64,000 bases of DNA, taken from contig NZ_LN831790.1 of the NCBI RefSeq assembly GCF_001013905.1, positions 2,170,001-2,234,000 on the forward strand, given 5' to 3'. The DNA comes from Streptomyces leeuwenhoekii. GTDB taxonomy: Bacteria; Actinomycetota; Actinomycetes; Streptomycetales; Streptomycetaceae. A program made the translations under genes and the position numbers. Every line of letters starts with the position of its first letter. Position 1 is the first letter of the stretch. The notes beneath the pieces were generated by a model. That model saw only the letters and a program-made list of their open reading frames with translations, made no database searches and was not told the DNA's origin. This document shows positions 34,378 to 42,721 of this stretch, piece after piece.

Positions 34378-34734
34378 ATGATCCAGAGTGCGGATGTCCG
34401 TGAGTGGCGCACCCACGACGTCGTCGACGCGGGTGGCCGCAAGATCGGCACGCTGGAGGCTGTCTACGTGGACACCAGCACGGACGAGCCCGCCATGGCC
34501 ACCGTTCAGGTCGGGCTGCCCACCCGCCGCCACCTGGTCTTCGTCCCGCTGAACGGCGCGGTCGTGGGGCCGGGTTACGTCCAGGTCGACTACGACCGGT
34601 CACTGGTGAAGAAGTGCCCGGCGATCGGCACCGACGATGTGCTGCCGGTCGAGAGCGAGGCGGCGGTGTTCGCACACTACGGCCTGCCCTACCAGCCCGG
34701 CGCGAACGGTGAGCGGCAACTCGCCCGCCGCTGA
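34378..34734 (+). CDS. PRC-barrel domain protein
   Basis: A 118-residue protein. The first 75 residues form a PRC barrel (REWRTHDVVDAGGRKIGTLEAVYVD, RHLVFVPLNGAVVGPGYVQVDY), with a C-terminal helix (AVFAHYGLPYQPG). PRC-barrel proteins bind partners in photosynthesis, RNA processing or stress. In Streptomyces stress islands they are common, with no known role. The ATG follows GAAGGAA-type sequence. A tiny membrane protein gene follows 34 bp downstream. Confidence 0.85.
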   Translation: MIQSADVREWRTHDVVDAGGRKIGTLEAVYVDTSTDEPAMATVQVGLPTRRHLVFVPLNGAVVGPGYVQVDYDRSLVKKCPAIGTDDVLPVESEAAVFAHYGLPYQPGANGERQLARR

Positions 34735-34768
34735 CCGGCCCTGACGAATCGAAGAGGTGCCTTACGTC

Positions 34769-34942
34769 ATGATGCTCTTCCTGCTCCTCGTCATCGCGGC
34801 AATCGTGCTGGGCCTCGTCGGCGTAGTCGCCGAAGGGCTGTTCTACCTGCTCGTCATCGGGATCGTGGTGCTTGTCGCGGCCCTGGTGCATCTGGGCATG
34901 CACATTCGACGCTCCGGCCGGCACCAGCGCACGCTGCGCTGA
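34769..34942 (+). CDS. Small membrane protein
   Basis: A 57-residue protein that is almost all hydrophobic (MLFLLLVIAAIVLGLVGVV, then FYLLVIGIVVLVAALVHLG) with a basic tail RRSGRHQRTLR: two transmembrane helices. The ATG at 34769 is preferred over the GTG at 34757, which is part of the AGAGGTG ribosome site. It resembles the protein at 28211-28381 in size and design. Confidence 0.65.
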   Translation: MMLFLLLVIAAIVLGLVGVVAEGLFYLLVIGIVVLVAALVHLGMHIRRSGRHQRTLR

Positions 34943-34979
34943 GACGTCTTGAGGCGTCCACGCGGGGACTGCGCCGGGA

Positions 34980-35664
34980 TCAGCTGATGGTCAGGGTCCG
35001 CTGTGCCGTCAGGCTGCGGGACGAGCGTGCGGTCGCGAGGGTGTAGGAGCCGGGCACGAGCGTCCAGGCACCCGCCTGCCATATGGTGAGGTCCTGCGCG
35101 GCGATGGTGAAGGTGAGCCGCCTGGACCCCCCGGCGGGGAGGGTGACCTTCCGGAAGGCGACGAGGCGGCGGGGTTCGGCCCCTGCCGCCGCCGGCAGGG
35201 TGGCGTACACCTGGACGACGTCGGTGCCCTGACGTCGGCCCGTGTTGGTGACCGTGACGCTGAGGGTGATGAGCCTGGCCGTCCGGTCGTAGGCGGCTTC
35301 GAGGGAGCCGTGGGCGAAGGTCGTGTAGGACAGCCCGTGGCCGAAGGCGAACCGGGGCTGCTGGCCCTTGGCGTCGTAGTAGCGGTAGCCGACGGCGATG
35401 CCCTCGTCGTAGGAGACGGTGCCGTTCGTGCCGGGGTAGGTGGCGGGGGTGGTGCCCGGTCCCTGGCCGGCGTCGGCGGGGAAGGTGACCGGCAGGCGGC
35501 CGGAGGGGTCGCTGTCGCCGAAGGGGACGGCGGCGAGGGCGGTGCCCATGCCGCGGCCTCCGTACCACGCCTGAATCACCGCTTCCACGTCGTCCAGCCA
35601 GGGGGTGGCGACGGGGCCGTCGGTGTTGAGGCCGACGATGGTGCGGGGATTCCGCGCGCCGGAT
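34980..35664 (-). pseudogene. GH3 beta-glucosidase, C-terminal remnant
   Basis: About 228 codons, read leftward, encode the end of a glycoside hydrolase family 3 enzyme: RTIVGLNTDGPVATPWLDDV, AWYGGRGMGTALA, GDSDPSGRLPVTFP, FGHGLSYTTF and a fibronectin-III-like C-terminal domain (VTNTGRRQGTDVVQVY). Full GH3 enzymes of this type have 700-900 residues; the catalytic N-terminal barrel is absent. An in-frame TGA lies just past 35664, so no full start can exist upstream. The break may mark a deletion. Confidence 0.82.
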
Positions 35665-35752
35665 CAGGTGCCCGACCGGCGCGCCTGCTCCTCCCGGCAC
35701 CATCCCCGCCCACCGCGGCGGAGGTGGTCCGGCCTGCCGTGGCGGGCCGCGA

Positions 35753-35812
35753 TCACCGCGCCGGAGCCGCCATGGTCGACCTGCGTACGACCAGTTCCGG
35801 TCGCAACGGCCT
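35753..35812 (-). pseudogene. Tail of a LacI-family regulator
   Basis: Only about 18 codons remain, read leftward: LRPELVVRRSTMAAPAR and a stop. RPELVVRRST is the usual end of Streptomyces LacI regulators, which often neighbour GH3 glucosidase genes. The rest of the gene is gone. Confidence 0.45.
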
Positions 35813-35893
35813 TCCGCCGCAGCGCGGTCCCCTTCGTCCTCGCCGACCACAACGCGCCCCGGCCCGCGGCCTGTTCCGTCGGGATCGACGACG

Positions 35894-36345
35894 TGGCTGC
35901 GCACGCTGTTCGCCTCCCACATCGACCCGGCCGGCCCGGCGGATCCCGGCAACCGCCCCAACCTGGCCCGCCTGGTCTTCCTCGACCCCCGCACCCGCGC
36001 GCTGTACGCCGACTGGCCGAGCAAGGCAAGGGCTGTCGTCGAGAACCTCCGTATGACGGCCGGCCGGGACCCCGACGACACGCTGCTCACCTCGCTCGTC
36101 GACGAGTTGACCATGAGGAGTCCGGAGTTCGCCGCCATGTGGGCCGATCACAGGGTCAGCCCCTGTGACTCCGCGGTGTACGAGATGCACCACCCGCTGG
36201 TCGGCAGCCTCACCGTCAGGCAGCACAGCCTGCGTCCCCCGCAGGACGAGGAACGGCGCATCGTGCTCGCCATCGCCGAACCCGGCTCCCCGTCGCAGGC
36301 CGCACTCCACCTGCTCTCCCGGGCGACCGCCCCGTGGCCCGTCCG
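35894..36345 (+). pseudogene. MmyB-like XRE regulator, C-terminal remnant
   Basis: One frame reads WLRTLFASHI, NLARLVFLDPRTRALYADW, VVENLRMTAGRDPDDTLLTSLV, MRSPEFAAMWADHRVS and HHPLVGSLTVRQHSLRP. These are conserved in the ligand domain of MmyB-like XRE transcriptional regulators. The helix-turn-helix half is absent, no in-frame start stands before it except the internal ATG at 36053, and the upstream frame is not family-like. It probably encodes nothing functional. Confidence 0.65.
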
Positions 36346-36495
36346 GAGTGACGTGCCGACGGCGTCTGCCGGGGGCGCTGGACGACCCGCACGCCCCGGC
36401 TCAGGACCCGTACCGCACCGTTCTGCTCCTGCTCCTGCCCTTGCTCCTGCACGAGGGGCCTTCCGACCGCGCCCGGTGGGCCGACCGTGCCGGTA

Positions 36496-37764
36496 TCAGT
36501 TCTCCGGGTGCGCGGGCGCGGTTCCGCGCAGCCGGTCGAGACGGGACACGACCGGTCCGGCGGTGACACCGTGCAGCACGACGGAGGCGAGCACGGTGAA
36601 CGTCACCACCGCCCACAGCTCTCGCGCCGGTACGGGGAAGGTGTGCTGCCCCAGGGCGTAGGCGACGTAGTAGAGCGAGCCGATGCCACGGATGCCGTAG
36701 GCCGCGGTCACCCAGCGCTCGCTGCGCCGCATGCGCGTGCCGAGCAGGCCGGCCCACCCGGACAGCGGCCGGATCACGCACAGCAGCATCAGCCCGGTGA
36801 CGGCTCCCTGCCAGGTCAGCGCGGCGAGGCCGCCCAGTGCGATGAAGGCGCCGAGCAGGAAGAGCAGGACCGCGGTGAACAGACGCTCGACCTGCTCGAC
36901 GAAGTCGTGCAGGACGTTGTGGAAGCCGTGAGCGCGCTCCGCCGCCCGGATCGAACAGGCGGTGACGAACACCGCGAGGAAGCCGTACCCCTGAAGCATC
37001 TCCGTCACCCCGTACGCCAGGAAGGTGGCACCCAGCGCGACGAAGCCCTCCCGGTGTTCGGACAGCCGCAGCGCCGCGGAGCGGGGTCGGAAGAACAGCC
37101 AGCCCAGCAAACGGCCGACCAGCCATCCGCTCAGCAGACCGATCGCGCACTTGATCGCGACGTCCTCCACCGCCCATCCGCCGAGCCAGTCCGCCGACCA
37201 GCCGCCGCCCGCCGCGGCCGCCAGCGCGACCGCCGCGTAGGTCAGCGGGAAGGACAAGCCGTCGTTCAGGCCGGCTTCGCTGGTGAGGGCGAACCGCACC
37301 TCGTCCTCGTCGTGCTCGTCCTCGGTCGGCTCCCCCACCCGCACCTCCGAGGCGAGCACCGGGTCGGTCGGCGCGAGGACGGCGGCCAGCAGCAGCGCGG
37401 CGGCGGGCGGCCAGTCCAGCAGCCACCAGGCCGTGAGGGCGGTGAACACGACGGTCAGCGGCATCGTGACACCCAGCAGCCGCCACGTCGTGGCCCATCG
37501 GCGCCGTCCCACCGGCCGGTTGAGTGCCAGCCCGGCGCCCATCAGCGCGATGATCACGCAGATCTCCGTGATGTGCTCCGCCATCAGCCGGTCGTCCACC
37601 GGATCGATCTCGGGCAGCGGCAACGGAAGCAGGTACACCGCCGTCCCGCCCACCAGGAAGACCAGCGGCAGCGACAACGGCCGGCCCGCCACCACCCGCG
37701 GCAGCACCGCCGCGAGCAACGCTCCCACTCCCAGCCATGCGAACACGGCGTCGCCGATCGTCAC
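36496..37764 (-). CDS. CPA1-family Na+/H+ (cation/proton) antiporter
   Basis: A 422-residue membrane protein with about 12 helices. The CPA1 features are ALMGAGLALNRPVGRRRW, LLAAVLAPTDPVLASEV, TSEAGLNDGLSFPLTYAAVA (the ND ion-binding pair) and GIRGIGSLYYVAYAL. It would exchange Na+ or K+ for protons. The GTG at 37764 follows GGGAGGG; upstream open frame is Gly/Arg-rich and not hydrophobic. It fits a stress/pH homeostasis role among the neighbouring stress genes. Confidence 0.92.
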   Translation of the reverse strand: MTIGDAVFAWLGVGALLAAVLPRVVAGRPLSLPLVFLVGGTAVYLLPLPLPEIDPVDDRLMAEHITEICVIIALMGAGLALNRPVGRRRWATTWRLLGVTMPLTVVFTALTAWWLLDWPPAAALLLAAVLAPTDPVLASEVRVGEPTEDEHDEDEVRFALTSEAGLNDGLSFPLTYAAVALAAAAGGGWSADWLGGWAVEDVAIKCAIGLLSGWLVGRLLGWLFFRPRSAALRLSEHREGFVALGATFLAYGVTEMLQGYGFLAVFVTACSIRAAERAHGFHNVLHDFVEQVERLFTAVLLFLLGAFIALGGLAALTWQGAVTGLMLLCVIRPLSGWAGLLGTRMRRSERWVTAAYGIRGIGSLYYVAYALGQHTFPVPARELWAVVTFTVLASVVLHGVTAGPVVSRLDRLRGTAPAHPEN

Positions 37765-37959
37765 CGCGCCATTCCCTCCCGTCGCTCCGCCCGTGGAACG
37801 CCCCGCCCGTTCCGTACGGGACGACGGTCCACCGCCTGCGCCCGCCACCTTGATCCCGGCGGCTCCGGCTCACCGCCTACCCCGGTGCGGCCCACACCCA
37901 CCTGCGAGTGGTACGCCTCCGCCTTGCGCCGCTCCCTCCACGGGGGTGGCCGGAGCGGA

Positions 37960-38292
37960 TCACTCCAGCGGGTCGTGGCCCCAGTTCATCAGCGAATACC
38001 GCCACCGGGTGTCCCGGACGTCGCCCGAGGGCCGCTGGGCGAGGTGCCGGCGGATGTAGCCGACGACCTTCCGCATGTGCTCGTAGTCGTCGTCTGAGAG
38101 GTCGCCCTTCTTGGTCCGCAGGATGTCGAGGATGCGCCGGCCGGAGGCGTGTCCGGTGGATTCACCGCCGTCCTTGTGCTGTCCGGCGCTCTGCGACTCC
38201 TCGGAAGCCAGCCACTTCTCCAGTTCGGCCGGCGACATGTTCACCAGCTCGCGGAACTCCTCCCAGGTCTCTTTCCGCTCGTCGTCCCGCAT
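37960..38292 (-). CDS. DUF3140 family protein
   Basis: A 110-residue soluble protein with the DUF3140 pattern: NMSPAELEKWLASEES, STGHASGRRILDILRTKKGDLSDDDYEHMRKVVGYIRRHL and DTRWRYSLMNWGHDPL. No function is known. The ATG at 38292 is chosen over a GTG at 38304 because the AAAAGGAG site stands at the right distance only for the ATG. Single-gene unit. Confidence 0.9.
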   Translation of the reverse strand: MRDDERKETWEEFRELVNMSPAELEKWLASEESQSAGQHKDGGESTGHASGRRILDILRTKKGDLSDDDYEHMRKVVGYIRRHLAQRPSGDVRDTRWRYSLMNWGHDPLE

Positions 38293-38614
38293 GCGGCACC
38301 CCACTCCTTTTCCTCACTGCACCACCGAGCCCTGTCCGGCCCCCCTTCAGGGTGAGGGCTGCACACCCATGTCGCAGCTTCAGGCCGGCAGCACGGAGCC
38401 GCCCGTGCGGCCGGGTGCCGTCCTGGTGGCTTCGGTGGGCCCCGGACAGTCCGTTCCGTGCCACACGGACGGCTGGACGATCATTCCGCTGCGTGGCCGG
38501 GTGGGGATGCGGTTCAGGGGGATGGTCAGATCCTGCGGTGGGATCCGGTGGTCCGGGGCCGCCAGGCGCTGTCCGGCAGGACGGGGCCGCCGACCGCCGA
38601 CGGCTGCCCCCGGG
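38293..38614. other. Gap without a supported gene
   Basis: 322 bp of GC-rich sequence holding the promoter of the DUF3140 gene on its left side. Beyond that, no coding frame or repeat stood out. Confidence 0.45.
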
Positions 38615-39427
38615 TCACTCCTGACGTCCGGAATTCCTCTCGCCCCCGGTCCCCGGTTCCGCCAGCCGCCGGTGGGCCGCCGCCTTGACTCCCTCGGGCA
38701 GCACCTTCCCGGCCAGGCCCTGTGCCTTGGCCTTCAGCGACCCGGTCACAGCCTTCTTCTCGCCCTTCACGATCGCCTGGAACGCCTGCTCGGCCACCTG
38801 CGCGGGATCGTCCTTCTTCATGGTGCCGATCCGTGTGTCGTCCGCCATGCCCGCCCGGTCGAAGAAGTTCGTGTCCGTCGGGCCCGGCATGAACGAAGTG
38901 ACCGTCACGCCGGTGCTCTCGACCTCCTCCGCCAGTGCCTGGGCGAAGGACTGCACGAACGCCTTGGACGCGTTGTAGACGGGCTGGAAGGAACCGGGCA
39001 TCGCCGAGGCGACGGACGAGGTGAAGGCGAGCCTGCCCGCCCCGCGCGCCACCATGGCCCGCAGCAGCGGCTTGGCCAGCCGTACGGTCGCGGTGACGTT
39101 GAGGTCGATGACCTCCTGGTCGTCAGCGAGGTCGGTGTCCACGAAGGCACCGCCCCGGCCCACTCCGGCGTTGAGGGCGGCGACATCGACCGTCAGTCCG
39201 TCGAGCGCGTCCAGGAGCCGGAACCGTCCCTCGCCGGTCCTCAGGTCCGCGCGCACCGCGCGGACCTCCGCGCCCGACTCCCGCAGATCCCGGGCGGCGG
39301 ACTCCAGCGCCTCGTCCTCGGCGTTCACCACGAGGTCGTAACCGTGGAGCGCGAACTGCCGGGCCAGCTCGCGGCCGATTCCGCTGGACGCGCCGGTGAT
39401 CAGGGCGAGTGGCCGTGTGTCAGTCAT
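38615..39427 (-). CDS. SDR family oxidoreductase (DltE-like)
   Basis: A 270-residue SDR: TGASSGIGRELARQFALHGYD at the start, NAGVGRGG, catalytic Ser in FTSSVAS, YNASKAFVQSFAQALAEE and SFMPGPTDTNFFDRA. The length and the SFAQALAEEV/PGPTDTNFF patterns match the group often annotated as DltE-like or general stress SDRs. The C-terminal 60 residues (VAEQAFQAIVKGEKKAVTGSL) are typical of this group. ATG start at 39427; substrate unknown. It is the last intact gene before a decayed segment. Confidence 0.9.
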   Translation of the reverse strand: MTDTRPLALITGASSGIGRELARQFALHGYDLVVNAEDEALESAARDLRESGAEVRAVRADLRTGEGRFRLLDALDGLTVDVAALNAGVGRGGAFVDTDLADDQEVIDLNVTATVRLAKPLLRAMVARGAGRLAFTSSVASAMPGSFQPVYNASKAFVQSFAQALAEEVESTGVTVTSFMPGPTDTNFFDRAGMADDTRIGTMKKDDPAQVAEQAFQAIVKGEKKAVTGSLKAKAQGLAGKVLPEGVKAAAHRRLAEPGTGGERNSGRQE

Positions 39428-39696
39428 GACGGACGGGTAACCGCCCCGCCCCGTGCCACACCCCTGCGAAGACGGCGTGGCTGTCATCGGCACCGCTGCG
39501 TTCGCACGCTCGAAGCCGGGTGGACGGAGAACTGGACGCCGCCCGGGGAGACAGAACCTTCCCACGGACGGAACCGCAGCCCAGACGCCCTTCGCGGTCG
39601 GTTCGAGGATCAGCACGCGTCCGGCGAGCCGTAGGAGATCCCGTCATCGCCCACGTCCTTCCGAAGCGGGATGATCGCCATGCCCCGCGCCCCTCC

Positions 39697-40857
39697 TCAG
39701 CGGGTGCCGGCCGCAGTCGGCAGATCTCCCAGCAGCGGGCTGGGCTCGCGGGTGGTCCGGTAGCTCAGGGTGAGCTTGGCGGAGCGACCGCGGATGTGCA
39801 CGCCGAGGCTGCCGAGGGTGACCCGGTTGTCGTAGATGCGCTGGTGGGTGTCGCCGACCAGGAAAATGTCGTCCGGGCCCGGCGCGACCATGGCGCGGAG
39901 CATCTTCCAGTGGGCGGCGGCCAGGTCCTGGGCCTCGTCGACGACGATGTGCCGGTAGCGGTACCGCTGCCAGGCCCCGGTCGCGGATTCGGCGTGCACG
40001 TTGCCGAGCCCCCGCCGCCGCCTCGATACGCGCCGTGCGTTCGATCTCCAGACGGGCGGCGCGTTCGGCGACCTGGCGATGGGTCTCCAGGTTCTTCTCG
40101 TCGAGTCGCTGGGTGAAGCGCTCGGTCAGCTGCCAGATCTCGGCCCGGTCGGCGCGGGTGATGCTTCTGCCCCGTCCGGCCCGGCGCGCCTTGAAGTATC
40201 CGCCCGGGAGTTGACCGCCTGGCCGAGGATGACCTGCGTCCACTCGTCCATCAGGAATTCGGCGTCCCACTTGGTCTCGCCGGTTTCCAGCAGTATCTGC
40301 CGCCACTCGTTCAGGGCGCGCGTGTCGTCGATCCGGCTCTTGGCACTGCCCGGCTCGGCCTCCCGCACCACGCGGGTCGCCAGCTGGTCGACGTGCGCGA
40401 TCTCCACCCGGGCCAGCGTCTCGGGGCCGCCGAGGGCCAGCAGCCGCGCGCGCAGGTCCGCCGCCAGATTCTTGTTGAACGTGGTCAGCAGGATCTGCTT
40501 GCCGTTGCCGGGGCCGAGCCGATCGACCAGATGCTTCACCCGGTGCAGCGCGACGATCGTCTTGCCGGTGCCCGGTCCGCCGCCGACGCGGGCCGGGCCG
40601 GAGTACCGGCGGGTCACGAGCCGCTTCTGGGTGGGGTGGAGGAAGACCTTCCATCGCCCGAAGTCGCGCTCCTCGATGATGCTTTCGAGATCCTTGTCGG
40701 TCGTGATCACCGTGGTGTCGGTGCGTTCGACCGCCGCCCGGTAGTCCTCCGGGTCGACGTCCTTGACCTCGACGGGCCGGGTGACCTCTTCCAGGACCTG
40801 CTCGTACGGGGCGTCGCGCAGCCGCAGCAGCACCTCGCCGGTGTGCCGGGGTGCGTA
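39697..40857 (-). pseudogene. Decayed UvrD-like DNA helicase
   Basis: Three frames together spell parts of a superfamily-1 helicase, read leftward. Frame one: LLRLRDAPYEQVLEEVTRPV, FGRWKVFLHPTQKRLV, GGPGTGKTIVALHRVKHLV (Walker A), TTFNKNLAADLRARLL. Near 40200 a one-base loss shifts the frame; YFKARRAGRGRSITRADRAE then continues in the next frame. A second shift lies near 40010, after which RHIVVDEAQDL (Walker B), FLVGDTHQRIYDNRVTLGSL and LSYRTTRE follow. The N-terminus is cut at a stop near 40857 and the protein ends early after RTTRE. It cannot make a working enzyme. Confidence 0.82.
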
Positions 40858-40861
40858 CTAG

Positions 40862-41206
40862 TCATCGTTGGTCTGCTCCCGTACGGTCCGTGCCGGTGAT
40901 ACGTCGTGCGAGGTCGGTGGGGTCCCACTGGGCGGCGGTTCGGGCGTCCCAGCCCGCGGCCTCGAATGCCCGGTCGCGGTCGGCGGCCTCGTAGTCGGGT
41001 CCGTCGTCCTCCTGAGCGGCCAGGACGACGGCCACCGCGACCGCGGGCCAGGCGAGTTCGGCTTGCCAGCCCGCCTCACCCAACTCGTATCCCGCCTCAC
41101 CCGCGGGGACGCCCGTCTCGGCGAGCCGACGGGCGAGTGCGAGGAGACCGGGTTCCTCGTCGTCGAGGAGGGGCAGTACGTCGTCCCATGCCGGGTCCCG
41201 GGCCAC
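40862..41206 (-). pseudogene. C-terminal remnant, possibly of a large helicase
   Basis: 114 codons, read leftward, giving [51 protein letters not shown] and [16 protein letters not shown]. The AELAWP and FEAAGW patterns resemble the C-terminal end of large DEAD/DEAH (COG1205/DUF1998-type) helicases, but this is from memory. An in-frame stop precedes it directly and the next bases belong to another remnant on the opposite strand, so a breakpoint lies near 41210. Confidence 0.4.
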
Positions 41207-41212
41207 CTGGGG

Positions 41213-41503
41213 CTATTCCCCGCGCCGCCCGCTGACACCGGCGGAGACGGAGAGCTGGGCGGCGTCGAAGAGCGGCAGCTCGCTCGCGGCCAGCTGCCGG
41301 GCTTCGCCCTCTCCTTCCTCTCCGTGGGCGTGGACGTGAAGCGCCTGGCCCTGATGCTGATGCTCGGCCAGCCCAAGGCCACCGCCGAGTACATCCAGGC
41401 CACCAGCCGGGTCGGACGGCACGGCGTGCCCGGCCTCGTGGTGACCTTCCTCAACGCCACCAAGCCGCGCGACCGCTCCCACTACGAGCGGGTCCAGAAA
41501 TGA
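41213..41503 (+). pseudogene. DISARM DrmA-like helicase fragment
   Basis: About 96 codons in one frame. [55 protein letters not shown] match helicase motifs V and VI and the DRSHYER segment typical of DrmA, the helicase of DISARM anti-phage systems. The first 30 codons are not family-like and the frame stops right after the match. No methylase, DUF1998 (drmB) or PLD (drmC) gene remains. A recognisable fragment of a lost defence locus. Confidence 0.6.
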
Positions 41504-41738
41504 CCGGCTGACGACCGCGCGCAGCAGGCTGTTGACCCGGGGCGCCAGCTCATCGGCGGCGCGGACCAGGATCCGAGCGTGCTCGACGATGTCGTCCTCC
41601 GGTCCGCCTTCAAGCGCGCCCACGAGATCGTCCGAGCCCGTGTGATCACGGACGCCACCGAGGCGGCGGGCCTGTCCGAGCCGGACCCGACGATCCTCGT
41701 CAACCTGAGCAGGGCGGGAGGTTCCCTGCGCCCAGAGT

Positions 41739-41982
41739 GAGCTCGCCGCGTCGCTCGGCTGGGACCGCACACGCATCTCCCACCAGGTCACCCGCATGGG
41801 CAAGCGCCAACTCGTCACCCGCGGAACGCGCCGGCGGTGTCACCGTCACCCTCACCGACACCGGACGCCAGGCCATCACCACCGTGCACCCCGGCCTGGA
41901 CGCCGCGGTACGCCGCCACTTCACCGACAAGCTCCCCGCACAGGAGATCGAAACACACAGTTCCGTCCTCCGCCGGCTGTAG
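41739..41982 (+). pseudogene. MarR-family regulator remnant
   Basis: ELAASLGWDRTRISHQVTRMGKRQLVTR, in one frame, is the recognition helix region of MarR-type winged-helix proteins (consensus SELA..LGW.RSR.SH...RME.RGLV.R). After a frame change near 41820 it continues as GGVTVTLTDTGRQAITTVHPGLDAAVRRHFTD and ends at 41982. The N-terminus is missing. Confidence 0.6.
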
Positions 41983-42199
41983 CCGCCGGAACAGGATGCC
42001 GACAAGCCGCCGGGGCGCGCGATCACCAGCCCTTGAGCAGGTGGCCCTGCCCCCTCTGCCCGACTTGGTACACGTCAGCGAGTACGCGTACGACGCGGTC
42101 CACTGCTTCCGTGAACCCAGCACTCCCGGACGAGGGGTCTGGGTCGCCGCGGACCACGTGACCCCGAACCTCCACGGCCGCGTCAGCCGGGCCGCCACA

Positions 42200-42559
42200 G
42201 GGCACGACCGCCCGGGCCGACCGCGCGGCTACGACAACACCAAGTTCCGCGTATTGGTGGCCCAGCTGGGGTTCACGGCCGAGATCGCCCGCAAGGGCGT
42301 GCCGGCCCCGATCCAGGCCGGCAAGCGCTGGGTGATCGAGCGCACCCACTCGTGGATGAACGAGTACCGCAAGCTCCGGCGCTGCACCGAGAAGAGCGGC
42401 GAGGCCGTGGACTTCCACCTCCGCCTCGCCGCCGCTCTCGTCACGCTCCGCATGCTCCCCGACGACGGTTGCCCCGTCTGCACGAGCACGCCTGCGCCCA
42501 GGCGTCGGGGGAACGCCAACGTCCGATGCGCAATGCTTCGTCGCCTTTACCATATGTGA
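42200..42559 (+). mobile_element. IS5-family transposase, C-terminal remnant
   Basis: The frame reads GYDNTKFRVLVAQLGF, EIARKGVPAPIQAGKRWVIERTHSWMN, RKLRRCTEKSGEAVDFHLRLAAALVTLRML, as in the C-terminal DDE part of IS5/IS112-like transposases; the Glu in VIERTHSW is the last catalytic acid. The first two thirds are gone and no inverted repeats were found. It ends 160 bp before the conservon. Confidence 0.75.
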
Positions 42560-42721
42560 GCGACGGAAGTCATCTCTCCGTTTCCCCGGCGCGGCTGGTT
42601 ATGATCGGTGCCTCACGTCGCGTCAAAGCCGAACCGGACTTCCCCCCAGTCCTGAACCCAGGACTGCGTCGGGTCTCGGCGGTCGGGCCGTCCCCCCTGG
42701 TTCCCCGCTCTCCGAGGATTG

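Noticed and set aside
33876..34403. Plus-strand frame of about 175 codons before the PRC gene
   Set aside because: No family pattern, and its end overlaps the promoter and start of the PRC-barrel gene.
41504..41738. Coding-like plus frame (LDDVVLRSAFKRAHEIV, ATEAAGLSEPDPTILV)
   Set aside because: Could be another remnant, but no family could be named and no start or consistent boundary is visible.
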